Positions 1 through 7,699 are shown, counted from the first letter of the stretch. The stretch: DNA of 33,857 nucleotides from Streptomyces neyagawaensis (GCF_023516595.1 NZ_JAMGBG010000081.1:1-33857), one strand, 5' to 3'. Translations and numbers: made by a program. The notes: generated by a model not told the origin, from the letters alone.

Positions 1-477
1 CGGCCCGGTCACCAGTTCGAACACCGAGCCGTGGCCGACCGCACCGGGTTTCAGCGCCTCGGCGGTGAACTGTCCGGCCACGACCAGCGCCCCGACGAGC
101 GCCGTCGGCAGCACCGACAGGACATGCGCGCAGGTCCGCCGCCACGGCTGCACCACCAGCACCGCGAAGGAGCCGTCGGTGCCCCGCCGGTGGGAGCGCA
201 GCACCCCCAGGTTCGCGGCGATCATCACCGCGAGTCCCAGCAGCAGCTGGCCGAACTGGGTCTCGCGGTCGACGTCCTGGAGCACCGGGTAGGCGTCCTC
301 GGGCTCGCCGCCCGGCCACAGCAGCAGCGCCAGGTACCCCGCCAGCGAGACCAGCACCAGGGGGTGCAGCAGCAGACGCCGCGCCTCCACGCGGGCCAGC
401 GCGAGCACCGCCCGCAGGCCGTCCCCGGCCGACGGCGGCGCGGGCGCGGTGACCGGGGTCCGGGTCAGCGCCGTCAT
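1..477 (-). CDS. ABC transporter permease, 3' end cut by window edge
   Basis: The first 159 codons are present, starting at the ATG at 477; the rest lies beyond the window. The visible part has a short cytoplasmic N-terminus (about 30 residues, ending in ARVEARRLL) and then three hydrophobic stretches, near residues 33-52, 70-90 and 115-135. That is the pattern of ABC-2 type or related permeases. The start ATG overlaps the TGA of the upstream ATPase gene (ATGA, 474-477), so the two are almost certainly translated together and form one transporter. The substrate cannot be told. The family call rests on hydrophobicity and gene order, since no specific motif is visible. Confidence 0.75.
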   Translation of the reverse strand, partial: MTALTRTPVTAPAPPSAGDGLRAVLALARVEARRLLLHPLVLVSLAGYLALLLWPGGEPEDAYPVLQDVDRETQFGQLLLGLAVMIAANLGVLRSHRRGTDGSFAVLVVQPWRRTCAHVLSVLPTALVGALVVAGQFTAEALKPGAVGHGSVFELVTGP

Positions 478-1340
478 ACCGCCACCTCCGTCACCGGGTC
501 GCCGCCGAGGGCCAGCAGATAGCCGTCCTCCAGCGTCGGCTCGACCAGCCGGGCGCCCTCGGGCGGGTCCCCGACGTTGCGGAACTCGCCGGTGCCGGTG
601 CGCCAGCCCGCCCGGGCGCCCGGCTGCCGCTCCGTGCTGCGCCACACCCGGCCGTCGGCCACCGCCGTCAGCTCGGCCGGGGTGCCGTCGAACCGCACCC
701 GCCCCTTGTCCATGACCACCACCCGGTGGCACAGCATCGCGACGTCCTCCGTCTGGTGGGTGGACAGCAGCACCGTGCGGCCCTCGCCGGCCTCCGCGAT
801 CAGCTCCCTGAACCGCATCCGCTGCTCGGGGTCCAGGCCGACCGTGGGCTCGTCCAGGACGAGGAAGCCGGGGTCGCCGACCAGGGCGGCGGCCAGCGCC
901 ACACGCTGCTTCATCCCGCCGGAGAGTTTCCGGATCCTCTTTCCGCGCACGTCCGCGAGCCCGACCGCGTCGAGGACCCGGCGGGCCTCGGCATGCCGGG
1001 TCCGCCGGTCCGTCAGCTCTTTCAGGATGGCCACGTAGTCGACGAACTCGAAGGCGGTGAAGTCCGGGTGGAAGCCGGGGTTCTGCGGCAGATAGCCGAG
1101 GACCCGGCGGGCGTCCTGCCGCCCTGTGACGGTGCTCGGGTCGTGGCCGAGCACGGTGAACGCGCCGTTGTCCGGCACGGTCGCCGTGGCGAGGATCCGC
1201 AGCAGCGTCGTCTTGCCCGCGCCGTTCGGCCCGAGCAGGCCGGTGACGCCCTCGGTGAGGCGCAGCGTCACCTCGTCGACGGCCCTGGTGCCGCGGTAGC
1301 TCAGGGTCAGGCCGGCGGCCGAGACCGTGGGTCGTGTCAT
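474..1340 (-). CDS. ABC transporter ATP-binding protein
   Basis: A 288-residue nucleotide-binding domain. It has the Walker A motif GPNGAGKTT at about residues 37-45, a Q-loop glutamine at about 86 (YLPQNPG), the signature LSGGMKQR at about 139-146, Walker B FLVLDEP at about 159-165 and the switch histidine in LLSTHQTED near 195. It is a single-domain ATPase of the CcmA/drug-export type and should energise the permease encoded next. The start at 1340 is chosen because it overlaps the stop of the anti-sigma gene by ATGA and gives the usual N-terminus. The same frame stays open further upstream, but that part is a shadow of the anti-sigma gene. Whether it exports a lipid, a peptide or a drug is not visible. 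Confidence 0.93.
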   Translation of the reverse strand: MTRPTVSAAGLTLSYRGTRAVDEVTLRLTEGVTGLLGPNGAGKTTLLRILATATVPDNGAFTVLGHDPSTVTGRQDARRVLGYLPQNPGFHPDFTAFEFVDYVAILKELTDRRTRHAEARRVLDAVGLADVRGKRIRKLSGGMKQRVALAAALVGDPGFLVLDEPTVGLDPEQRMRFRELIAEAGEGRTVLLSTHQTEDVAMLCHRVVVMDKGRVRFDGTPAELTAVADGRVWRSTERQPGARAGWRTGTGEFRNVGDPPEGARLVEPTLEDGYLLALGGDPVTEVAV

Positions 1341-2200
1341 GACAGCCTCCTGGCTGCGGATCGAAGGGTGCGCGAGGATCGGAAGGACGGGCCGGGCAGG
1401 GCCCCGCTGTCGAAGCGGTCGCGTGCCGCCACGAGCAGCACCGTCGCCACCACGGCGACCGCCGCCGCCCCGCCCTGGCCCTCGGCGGTGAAGGGCAGCG
1501 GTGTGCCGGACGCCAGCAGGCGGCTCAGCGCCACCAGGGCGGCCCAGGCCCCGCCGACCAGCGCGGGCGCGAGGACGGGCCCCAGCCGGGCGGTCAGCGC
1601 GACGCCGGTCGAGGTGAGCGCGAGGGCCGGCAGCAGCCAGCCGAGCGCCGCGAGACCGAGCGACGGCAGCGCCAGACTCGCCAGGGCGCTCAGCGCCGTC
1701 GTCGTGGCGAGCACGGCGACGGTCCGCACCATCAGCAGCCGGAAGGTGTGCATCGGCGCGACGACGGCCGTCTCGTACATCGGGTCCAGGCCGGGGCCGA
1801 AGGACACGGCCACCCCCGCCAGCGGCAGCAACGGCGCCGTGGCCAGCAGCATCAGCGGGGACGCGTTGAGCGCCACGACGACCGCGAGGGCCAGGGTGAG
1901 CACCACGGCGCCGAGCCAGGAGCCCCGCAGCAGCGGGGTCGCCGCGAGCAGCCGCGCGGTGTGGTCGGCGACCCCGAACCGGATCAGCAGCGACTCGACG
2001 GGGCCGGGTCGCGGGGCGTCGAGTGCGGCGTCGAGCCGCGCCCAGCCCAAGTCGGTCGCGGCGGGCGGGACATGGGACCCGAGAGCCGTCCGGCAGTCGG
2101 CGCAGGCGGCGAGATGGGTCTCGACGGACCACAGTCGGGGTGGCGCCAGCGCTCCGGCGGCGTACTCCCGCAGGTCCGCGTCGTCCGTGTGCCAGCTCAT
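1337..2200 (-). CDS. Zinc-finger (zf-HC2) membrane anti-sigma factor
   Basis: 287 residues. The N-terminal 40 residues hold the ZAS/zf-HC2 signature H29-x3-C33-x2-C36 (HLAACADC), which binds zinc and clamps ECF sigma factors. About six hydrophobic segments follow between residues 95 and 265, then a basic C-terminal tail. The start ATG at 2200 overlaps the sigma-factor stop by 4 bp and the gene's own stop overlaps the ATPase start by 4 bp. Inference: it holds the sigma factor from the previous gene at the membrane and releases it on an envelope signal, and the transporter encoded downstream may produce or relieve that signal. The multi-spanning C-terminus is longer than in one-TM anti-sigma factors of the RsrA or RslA kind. 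Confidence 0.88.
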   Translation of the reverse strand: MSWHTDDADLREYAAGALAPPRLWSVETHLAACADCRTALGSHVPPAATDLGWARLDAALDAPRPGPVESLLIRFGVADHTARLLAATPLLRGSWLGAVVLTLALAVVVALNASPLMLLATAPLLPLAGVAVSFGPGLDPMYETAVVAPMHTFRLLMVRTVAVLATTTALSALASLALPSLGLAALGWLLPALALTSTGVALTARLGPVLAPALVGGAWAALVALSRLLASGTPLPFTAEGQGGAAAVAVVATVLLVAARDRFDSGALPGPSFRSSRTLRSAARRLS

Positions 2201-2748
2201 GCCAGGCCCTCCCGCAGTTGCTTCCGGGCGCGCATGGCCCGGGTCTTGACCGTGCCGGGCGGTATGCCCAGCAGGACGGCCGCCTCACGGGTCGTCAGTC
2301 CGTCGATGACCGTGGCCTGGAGCACCGCCCGCAGTTCCGGCGAGAGCGCGGCGAGCGAGCCCGCCAGGTCGCCGTGGCGGACCCGGGCCAGCACCTGTTC
2401 CTCGGCGGACGCCTGGTCGCGGTGGCGCAGCCGGGCCAGCGCCTGCCGCAGCCGGCCGCGGGCGCCGTCGCCGCGCAGCGCGTCCACCAGCCGACGCGAC
2501 CCGATCCGCCACAGCCAGCCCGCCACATCGCCCTCCCGGTGGTAGCGGGCCGCTCCCCGCCACACGTCGAGGAACGTCTCCTGCACCACGTCGTCGACCA
2601 GCACCGGATCGGCGCACCGCCCGCGCAACCGCAAGCCGAGCCACGGCGCGTAGTGGCGGTACAGCTCCTCGAAGGCGCGACGGTCGCCGTCCGCGACGGC
2701 CCGCATCAGCTCGGCGTCGCCCGGACTCCCCCGCTTCATCTCGCTCAC
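2197..2748 (-). CDS. ECF-family RNA polymerase sigma factor
   Basis: 183 residues with only regions sigma2 and sigma4. Sigma2 starts around FEELYRHYAPWL (residues 25-36) and continues to the conserved DDVVQETFLDVWR (about 52-64). Sigma4 is at about 130-180, with SPELRAVLQATVIDGLT and the recognition helix in IPPGTVKTRAMRARKQL. It heads a four-gene unit (sigma, anti-sigma, ATPase, permease) joined by three ATGA overlaps. ATG at 2748 is used as the start; a second ATG three codons in is possible. It probably controls its own operon, as most ECF/anti-sigma pairs do, though only a weak ECF-like promoter is visible upstream. Confidence 0.95.
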   Translation of the reverse strand: MSEMKRGSPGDAELMRAVADGDRRAFEELYRHYAPWLGLRLRGRCADPVLVDDVVQETFLDVWRGAARYHREGDVAGWLWRIGSRRLVDALRGDGARGRLRQALARLRHRDQASAEEQVLARVRHGDLAGSLAALSPELRAVLQATVIDGLTTREAAVLLGIPPGTVKTRAMRARKQLREGLA

Positions 2749-2757
2749 ACCCCCTCA

Positions 2758-2784
2758 TCGGACGAGGGTGCCCCAACGGTTCAC
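2758..2784 (-). promoter_or_regulatory. Possible ECF-type promoter upstream of the sigma operon
   Basis: Read on the minus strand, TGAACC lies just upstream of CGTCCG, which resembles the GAAC and CGTC elements of many ECF promoters. The CGTC element is about 10 bp before the ATG at 2748. The spacing between the elements (about 14-15 bp) is a little short, so this is a weak call based on pattern alone. Confidence 0.25.
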
Positions 2785-2800
2785 GTGGCCTCTCCCCCGA

Positions 2801-2845
2801 CGGTCGAGGGGCCCCACCGACGTGTACGGCGGGACCCCTCGACCG
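2801..2845. terminator. Inverted repeat between the esterase-like gene and the sigma operon
   Basis: Perfect 11-bp arms CGGTCGAGGGG (2801-2811) and CCCCTCGACCG (2835-2845) flank a 23-nt loop, downstream of the phytase-like gene and upstream of the ECF gene, both on the minus strand. It may terminate the first transcript or be a regulatory site for the second. No T-tract is present, as is usual for this genus. Confidence 0.5.
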
Positions 2846-2886
2846 GCAACGGGCACGGGAACGGCCGAGGGAATCGGCCGGGCGAC

Positions 2887-3939
2887 TCAGCGCAGGCGGA
2901 CCCGCAGCGCGTAGAAGCGGGTCGTCTGGGCGGCGTTCTGGTTGTCGTCGCTGACGAGCAGCACGTCCAGGCGGCCTCGGTGGTGCCCGGTGACCGTTAT
3001 GCCCTCGATGTTGTCGAGCAGCGGGTTGGGCTGCGGCTGCTTCGCGGTGGCGCCGAGGCTCGGGCAGTTGACGAGGTCGGCGAGAAGGGTCTTGCGGACG
3101 AGCCGTACGCCGTCGTCGCCGCCGGTGAGGACGTCGACGCCGCTGGTGTCGGTGGCCCGGCGGGTGTCGGCGAGGTAGAGGCGGACGGTGTTGCCGACGC
3201 CCGCGGTGAAGCCGCGTTCCAGGACGAGCAGCCGCCCGCCGGGCAGCCCGGCGGCCTCCACGACCCCGAGGCCGGTGTCGGCGCGGTAGCCGTACTGGGC
3301 GCCGAGCCGGAAGTCCCGGCCGCCGCCGTGCCGCCGCCAGGTCTGGAAGCGGACGACATCGGTGGTGTCGCCGGCGAGCGCCTCCTCCATGGTGGCGAGG
3401 AGGGTGCGTCCGCCGGGCAGGAGGGTGAGCCCCTCGAAGGTCTGGTTGGCGGTGGCCCGCCCGGCGGGGGCGACCCTCAGCGCGTCGGGCACCGGCAGGT
3501 CGCCCAGCGGGCGGCCCGTACGGTCGTACCGGCGTACGGACGGCTCGGTCTCCGAGGCGACCAGGCGGGTGCCGTCCCGGTCGACGACGAGGCCCTCGGC
3601 GTCGAGCGCGGCACCGGTGTCGGTGGCCAGCGGCACCACGGCTCTCGGCCTGAGGGTGCGGGCGTCGAGGGCGAAGAGGGCGGAGCGGTCGGAGAGCGCG
3701 AGGAGAGAGCCGTCGGTGTCGGTGGCGAGGGCGGAGAAGTTGCCGACGAAGGCGTCCCCGTACGTCGTCTTGTCGAGGGCGTCGGAGTAGCCGGCGATGG
3801 ACACGGAGGGCGAACAGGCCCTGGCGGCCTGGGCGTTCGCCGGTCCGGCGGCGGTGAGACAGGCGGCCGCGGCGAGACCGGCGGTGGCGGCGGCCAGTGC
3901 GGTCCGCAGGCGGGTCGTCGAAGGGGGTGTCGGGCGCAT
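2887..3939 (-). CDS. Secreted phytase-like esterase-fold protein
   Basis: 350 residues from the ATG at 3939; a GTG at 3948 is also possible, and neither has a clear ribosome binding site. A signal peptide is visible: basic start, hydrophobic LAAATAGLAAAACLTAAG, then a likely signal-peptidase site after ANAQA. The rest alternates blocks typical of the 'esterase-like activity of phytase' family: FSALATDTDGSLLALSD, DAEGLVVDRDGTRLVASE, NQTFEGLTLLPGGRTLLATME and, near the end, NIEGITVT. This suggests a beta-propeller secreted to the cell surface or medium. The natural substrate of the family is poorly known. It is divergent from the glycosyltransferase-helR pair, so the palindromes at 4030-4098 could affect it too. 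Confidence 0.82.
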   Translation of the reverse strand: MRPTPPSTTRLRTALAAATAGLAAAACLTAAGPANAQAARACSPSVSIAGYSDALDKTTYGDAFVGNFSALATDTDGSLLALSDRSALFALDARTLRPRAVVPLATDTGAALDAEGLVVDRDGTRLVASETEPSVRRYDRTGRPLGDLPVPDALRVAPAGRATANQTFEGLTLLPGGRTLLATMEEALAGDTTDVVRFQTWRRHGGGRDFRLGAQYGYRADTGLGVVEAAGLPGGRLLVLERGFTAGVGNTVRLYLADTRRATDTSGVDVLTGGDDGVRLVRKTLLADLVNCPSLGATAKQPQPNPLLDNIEGITVTGHHRGRLDVLLVSDDNQNAAQTTRFYALRVRLR

Positions 3940-4029
3940 GGCGGTCACCGTAGGGCGGCTCGATGCCGTCGAGGTGGACTCCCCGTGAATCGGCCGGATC
4001 CGTCCGCCGCGAGCCCCGGAAACAGCGAA

Positions 4030-4054
4030 GGCAAGGAGTCACGCACTCCTTGCC
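4030..4054. promoter_or_regulatory. Perfect dyad next to the RAE
   Basis: Arms GGCAAGGAGT (4030-4039) and ACTCCTTGCC (4045-4054) flank a 5-nt centre. It lies in the divergent region between the phytase-like gene and the glycosyltransferase gene. Its half-sites contain GCAAGG/CCTTGC, the same hexamer found in the RAE palindrome 22 bp to the right, but in the opposite order around the centre. It may be a second binding site for the same regulator. A transcriptional hairpin is the alternative. Confidence 0.5.
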
Positions 4055-4061
4055 ACTCTCA

Positions 4062-4091
4062 ACGTATAGCGCATGGGGGGCCTTGCGGCAA
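4062..4091 (-). promoter_or_regulatory. Possible leftward promoter overlapping the RAE
   Basis: On the minus strand TTGCCG (4086-4091) and TATACG (4063-4068) are 17 bp apart, a fair sigma-70/HrdB-type match. The -35 lies inside the RAE palindrome. It would drive the phytase-like gene with a leader of over 100 nt. It is seen only as a pattern. Confidence 0.35.
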
Positions 4092-4098
4092 GGCCCCC
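4076..4098. promoter_or_regulatory. Rifamycin-associated element (RAE)-like palindrome
   Basis: A perfect 23-bp palindrome with arms GGGGGCCTTGC and GCAAGGCCCCC around a single central G. The core CTTGCGGCAAG with G and C runs outside matches the inverted-repeat rifamycin-associated element that I recall upstream of rifamycin-inactivating genes and helR in actinomycetes, though here each arm has one extra base between core and flank. For the rightward gene the palindrome supplies a -35-like TTGCGG (4083-4088), with CACAAT at 4108-4113 as a possible -10 (19 bp spacing). The ATG of the glycosyltransferase is 70 bp beyond the palindrome. Confidence 0.85.
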
Positions 4099-4167
4099 TC
4101 CGTCCCGCACAATCACCGGCCGAAGCCGTGGTCGACGGGAAATCGGCGGGAAGACGGGGGGCACTTC

Positions 4168-5409
4168 ATGCGTGTGCTGTTGATGTCGTACGGATCGCGC
4201 GGGGACGTGGAGCCGCTGGCGGGACTCGCGGTGCGGCTGCGGGAACTCGGTGCCGAGGCGGTGGTGTGCGCGCCCCCGGACGAGGAGTTCGCGGAGCTGC
4301 TGGCCAGGGTCGGCGTCCCGCATGTGCCGTTCGGTCCGTCGGTGCGTGCGCTGGCGGTGGGGGCGAAACCGCCGACGCGGCAGGACGCGTTCCGGCTGGC
4401 GTCCGCTCTGGTCGCCGCGCACTTCGAGACGGTCGGCGCGGCGGCCGAGGGGTGCGACGCGCTCGTGGCGACCGGACTGCTGCCCGCCGGCGCCCGGTCC
4501 GTCGCCGAGCTGCACGGCCTGCGCTACGTGTACGCCGGTTTCCATCCGCTGGGGCTGCCGTCGCCGCACTTCCCGCCGCCGGGCCGCCCCGGCCCGCCGG
4601 CCCCGCCCGGCATGACGGACAACCGGGCGCTGTGGGACCTGGACGCCCAGCGGGTGAACGCCCTGTACGGCGAGGCCCTCAACACCCACCGGGCGGCGAT
4701 CGGCCTCGCCCCGGTGGACAACGTCCGCGACCACGTCTTCACCGACCGGCCGTGGCTGGCGGCGGACCCGGTCCTCGGGCCCGTCGAGGGGCTGACCCAC
4801 CTCGACGTGGTGCAGACCGGCGCGTGGTTGCTGCCGGACGAGCGCCCCCTGCCCGAGGACCTGTCGGCGTGGCTGGAGGCGGGCGAGCCCCCGGTGTACG
4901 TGGGCTTCGGCAGCATGGCCATGCGGTCGCCGGACATCGCCCGGATCGCCGTCGAGGCGGTCCGTGACCGGGGCCGCCGGGTGCTCGTCGGACGCGGCTG
5001 GGCCGGGCTCGGCCCGATCGACGACCGGGACGACTGCTTCGCCGTCGGCGAGGTCGGCCATCAGGCGCTGTTCCCCCGCGTGGCCGCCGTCGTGCACCAC
5101 GGCGGCGCGGGCACCACCGTGACGGCCACCCGCTCCGGGGTACCGCAGGTGGTCGTGCCCCAGGTCGTGGACCAGCCGTACTGGGCGGGCCGGGTGGCCG
5201 ACCTGGGCATCGGCGTGGCCCACGACGGCCCCGTCCCGACGTACGCGTCCCTGTCGGCGGCGCTGGAGGCGGCCCTGGCCCCCGAGACCGGCCGGCGGGC
5301 CAAGGCGGTCGCCACCACCGTCCGCACCGACGGCACGACGGTGGCCGCGCGGCTGCTGCTCGACGGGGCGGCCGGGGCCGACGCGGACACGCCCCTCGGG
5401 TCCGCGTGA
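4168..5409 (+). CDS. rgt: GT1-family glycosyltransferase, probable rifamycin glycosyltransferase
   Basis: 413 residues in a GT-B fold. The N-terminal domain opens with MRVLLMSYGSRGDVEPL, the GSRGDV loop of macrolide and glycopeptide glycosyltransferases. The C-terminal nucleotide-sugar domain has VYVGFGSMA near residue 250, VHHGGAGTT near 309-317 and PQVVDQPYWAGRV near 332. The family moves a sugar from UDP- or dTDP-sugar to a small molecule. Two contextual facts point to rifamycin as the acceptor: an RAE-like palindrome 70 bp upstream and a HelR-like gene directly downstream. Known rifampin glycosyltransferases (Rgt) glucosylate the drug and inactivate it. A GGGGGG tract 7-12 bp upstream of the ATG serves as ribosome binding site. 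The substrate is inferred from context, while the family is certain. Confidence 0.85.
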   Translation: MRVLLMSYGSRGDVEPLAGLAVRLRELGAEAVVCAPPDEEFAELLARVGVPHVPFGPSVRALAVGAKPPTRQDAFRLASALVAAHFETVGAAAEGCDALVATGLLPAGARSVAELHGLRYVYAGFHPLGLPSPHFPPPGRPGPPAPPGMTDNRALWDLDAQRVNALYGEALNTHRAAIGLAPVDNVRDHVFTDRPWLAADPVLGPVEGLTHLDVVQTGAWLLPDERPLPEDLSAWLEAGEPPVYVGFGSMAMRSPDIARIAVEAVRDRGRRVLVGRGWAGLGPIDDRDDCFAVGEVGHQALFPRVAAVVHHGGAGTTVTATRSGVPQVVVPQVVDQPYWAGRVADLGIGVAHDGPVPTYASLSAALEAALAPETGRRAKAVATTVRTDGTTVAARLLLDGAAGADADTPLGSA

Positions 5410-5490
5410 GCCGTACCCCTGCGCCCGTGCCGTACATCCGGGTCCGCGTGAGCCGCTTCCCCACGCCCGTGCCGCACACCGGGGTCCGCC
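5399..5490 (+). repeat. 42-bp imperfect tandem repeat at the rgt-helR junction
   Basis: TCCGCGTGAGCCG at 5401 recurs exactly at 5443, and a third partial copy (GGGTCCGCC) ends at 5490, so the period is 42 bp. The segments CGCCCGTGCCGTACA and CGCCCGTGCCGCACA also line up at the same period. 42 bp is 14 codons, so the repeat keeps the helR reading frame. It covers the stop codon of the glycosyltransferase gene and the possible early start of helR. Confidence 0.85.
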
Positions 5491-5510
5491 CCAGATCGGA
5501 GTCAGTCGCC

Positions 5511-7691
5511 GTGAATTCCCTGTCCACCAGCGCGTTCGACCTTCCCGAGCGTCTCGCCGCCAAGGCCGACCCGGCGCTGATCGCGGGTGACGAGCGGCAT
5601 CTGGCGGCCGTCGCGGAGTGCCTGGAGCAGACGATCGCCGAGGTGTCCGCCCGTCTCGCCGCCGAGCGCAGGGCGCCGGGCGGCACGGGCAGGCAGGCGA
5701 TGGACCGGGACGCGGAGATCCACCGGCTGAGCGCCCGGCTGCGCACCCTGCGCCGCTTCGGACTGGACCTGTGCCTGGGCCGCATGGTCGGCGCGGACGG
5801 CACCGACCCCGTCTACATCGGACGGCTCGGCCTCACCGGCAGCACGGGCCGCCGGCTGCTCGTCGACTGGCGGTCCCCCGCGGCGGAGCCGTTCTTCGGG
5901 GCGACCCACGCCAACCCGATGGGGCTGGCGAGCCGCCGCAGGTATCGCTGGACGGACGGCCGGATCAGCGACTACTGGGACGAGGTGTTCACCCCGGACG
6001 GGTTCGAGGGGCATGCCGCGCTCGACGACCAGTCCGCCTTCATCGCGAGTCTCGCCGGCAACCGGTCGGAGCGGATGCGGGACGTCCTCGGCACCATCCA
6101 GGCCGACCAGGACGCCGTCATCCGCGCGGGCTCCCGGGGCGCCCTCGTCGTCGACGGCGGTCCCGGCACCGGCAAGACCGTCGTCGCCCTGCACCGCTCG
6201 GCCTACCTCCTGCACGCCGACCCCCGTGTCGACCACCGCCGCGGCGGCATCCTCTTCGTCGGCCCGCACCGGCCCTACCTGTCGTACGTCGCCGACGTCC
6301 TGCCGAGCCTCGGTGAGGAGGGGGTGCGGATCTGTGTGCTGCGGGACCTGGTCGCCGAGGGCGAGGGCGCCGGGGTCGAGGCCGACCCGGAGGTGGCCCG
6401 GCTGAAGGCGTCCGCCGGCATGGTGCGGGCCATCGAGGAGGCCGTCCGGTTCTACGAGGAGCCGCCCACCAAGGGGCTGCTGGTCGAGACCCACTGGTCG
6501 GACGTGTGGGTGAGCCCCGACGACTGGGCCGAGGCGTTCGCGGCGGCGGAGCCCGGCACCCCGCACAACGAGGCCCGCGAGCAGGTGTGGGGCGAACTCC
6601 TCACGATCCTGGTGGACAAGCACGACAAGCACGACGACGGGACCTCGCCCGACCTGCTGAGGAAGGCGCTGGCACGGGACCGTGACCTGCTGGCCGTCTT
6701 CGACCACGCGTGGCCGCTGATCGAGGCGGCCGACCTGGTCGCGGACCTGTGGACGGTACCCGCCTATCTGCGCAGGTGCGCGCCCTGGCTCGGGCCCGAC
6801 GACGTACGCAGGCTGCGGCGGGCGGGGGACCCTCAGGCGTGGACGGTGTCCGACCTGCCGCTCCTCGACGCGGCCCGGCAGCGGCTCGGCGACCCGGAGA
6901 CCGCCCGGCGCAGGCGCCGCCGGGAGGCCGTCCTCGCCGCGCAGCGCGTCCGTATGGAACAGGTCGTCGACAACCTGATCGAGGCGGCGGCCGTCTCCGG
7001 AGCCGACGGGGACGACGGGGAGGGCCTCGTGGTGATGCTGCGGGGTGCGGACGCGCGGGTGAGCCTGGTCGACGAGTCCGAGGTGCCCACCGCCGACCCT
7101 GATCTGCTCGCCGGCCCGTTCGCGCACATCGTGGTGGACGAGGCGCAGGAACTGACCGACGCGGAGTGGCAGATGCTGCTGCTGCGCTGCCCGTCGCGGA
7201 GCTTCACCATCGTCGGGGACCGGGCGCAGGCCCGGCACGGGTTCACGGAGTCGTGGCGGGAGAGGCTGGAGCGGGTCGGTCTCGACCGCGTCGAACTGGC
7301 CTCTCTGAGCATCAACTACCGGACACCGGCGGAGATCATGGCGGAGGCCGAGCCGGTCATCCGGGTGGCGCTGCCGGACGCCAACGTCCCGACGTCCATC
7401 CGCGGCGGTGGCGTGCCCGTCCTGCACGGGTCCGTCGAGCGGCGGGACGCGATCCTGGAGGAGTGGCTCGCCGCACACGGCGAAGGGACCGCCTGTGTCA
7501 TCGGCGATCCCTCGTTCCGGGCGACCTCACGGGTCCGCTCCCTGACCCCCGAGCTGGCGAAGGGTCTGGAGTTCGACCTGGTCGTCCTCGTCGACCCGCA
7601 GGACTTCGGCGCCGGCATCGAGGGAGCGGTGGACCACTACGTGGCGATGACCCGGGCGACCCAGCGGCTCGTCGTCCTGACGAGCGGCTGA
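5511..7691 (+). CDS. helR: HelR/HelD-type RNA polymerase-associated helicase-like protein
   Basis: 726 residues from GTG 5511, which has CGGAG about 8 bp upstream. The N-terminal 200 residues include a coiled-coil-like helical pair (LAAVAECLEQTIAEVSARL, then EIHRLSARLRTLRRFGL), the arm HelD pushes into the RNA polymerase secondary channel. A UvrD-like core follows: Walker A GGPGTGKT near 216-222, HIVVDEAQEL near 538, INYRTPAEIM near 601 and YVAMTRATQRL near 710. HelD proteins detach stalled RNA polymerase from nucleic acid, and HelR forms displace bound rifamycin. The RAE upstream and the glycosyltransferase partner support HelR over a housekeeping HelD. The frame is open back to GTG 5406, which overlaps the rgt stop as GTGA, so a 35-residue longer form is possible. 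Confidence 0.88.
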   Translation: MNSLSTSAFDLPERLAAKADPALIAGDERHLAAVAECLEQTIAEVSARLAAERRAPGGTGRQAMDRDAEIHRLSARLRTLRRFGLDLCLGRMVGADGTDPVYIGRLGLTGSTGRRLLVDWRSPAAEPFFGATHANPMGLASRRRYRWTDGRISDYWDEVFTPDGFEGHAALDDQSAFIASLAGNRSERMRDVLGTIQADQDAVIRAGSRGALVVDGGPGTGKTVVALHRSAYLLHADPRVDHRRGGILFVGPHRPYLSYVADVLPSLGEEGVRICVLRDLVAEGEGAGVEADPEVARLKASAGMVRAIEEAVRFYEEPPTKGLLVETHWSDVWVSPDDWAEAFAAAEPGTPHNEAREQVWGELLTILVDKHDKHDDGTSPDLLRKALARDRDLLAVFDHAWPLIEAADLVADLWTVPAYLRRCAPWLGPDDVRRLRRAGDPQAWTVSDLPLLDAARQRLGDPETARRRRRREAVLAAQRVRMEQVVDNLIEAAAVSGADGDDGEGLVVMLRGADARVSLVDESEVPTADPDLLAGPFAHIVVDEAQELTDAEWQMLLLRCPSRSFTIVGDRAQARHGFTESWRERLERVGLDRVELASLSINYRTPAEIMAEAEPVIRVALPDANVPTSIRGGGVPVLHGSVERRDAILEEWLAAHGEGTACVIGDPSFRATSRVRSLTPELAKGLEFDLVVLVDPQDFGAGIEGAVDHYVAMTRATQRLVVLTSG

Positions 7692-7699
7692 CGCCCGCG

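Noticed and set aside
2023..5409. A plus-strand open frame of more than 1100 codons ending with the glycosyltransferase.
   Set aside because: Only the part from ATG 4168 has protein-like sequence and a ribosome binding site. The upstream part is antisense to the sigma and phytase-like genes and passes through the RAE.
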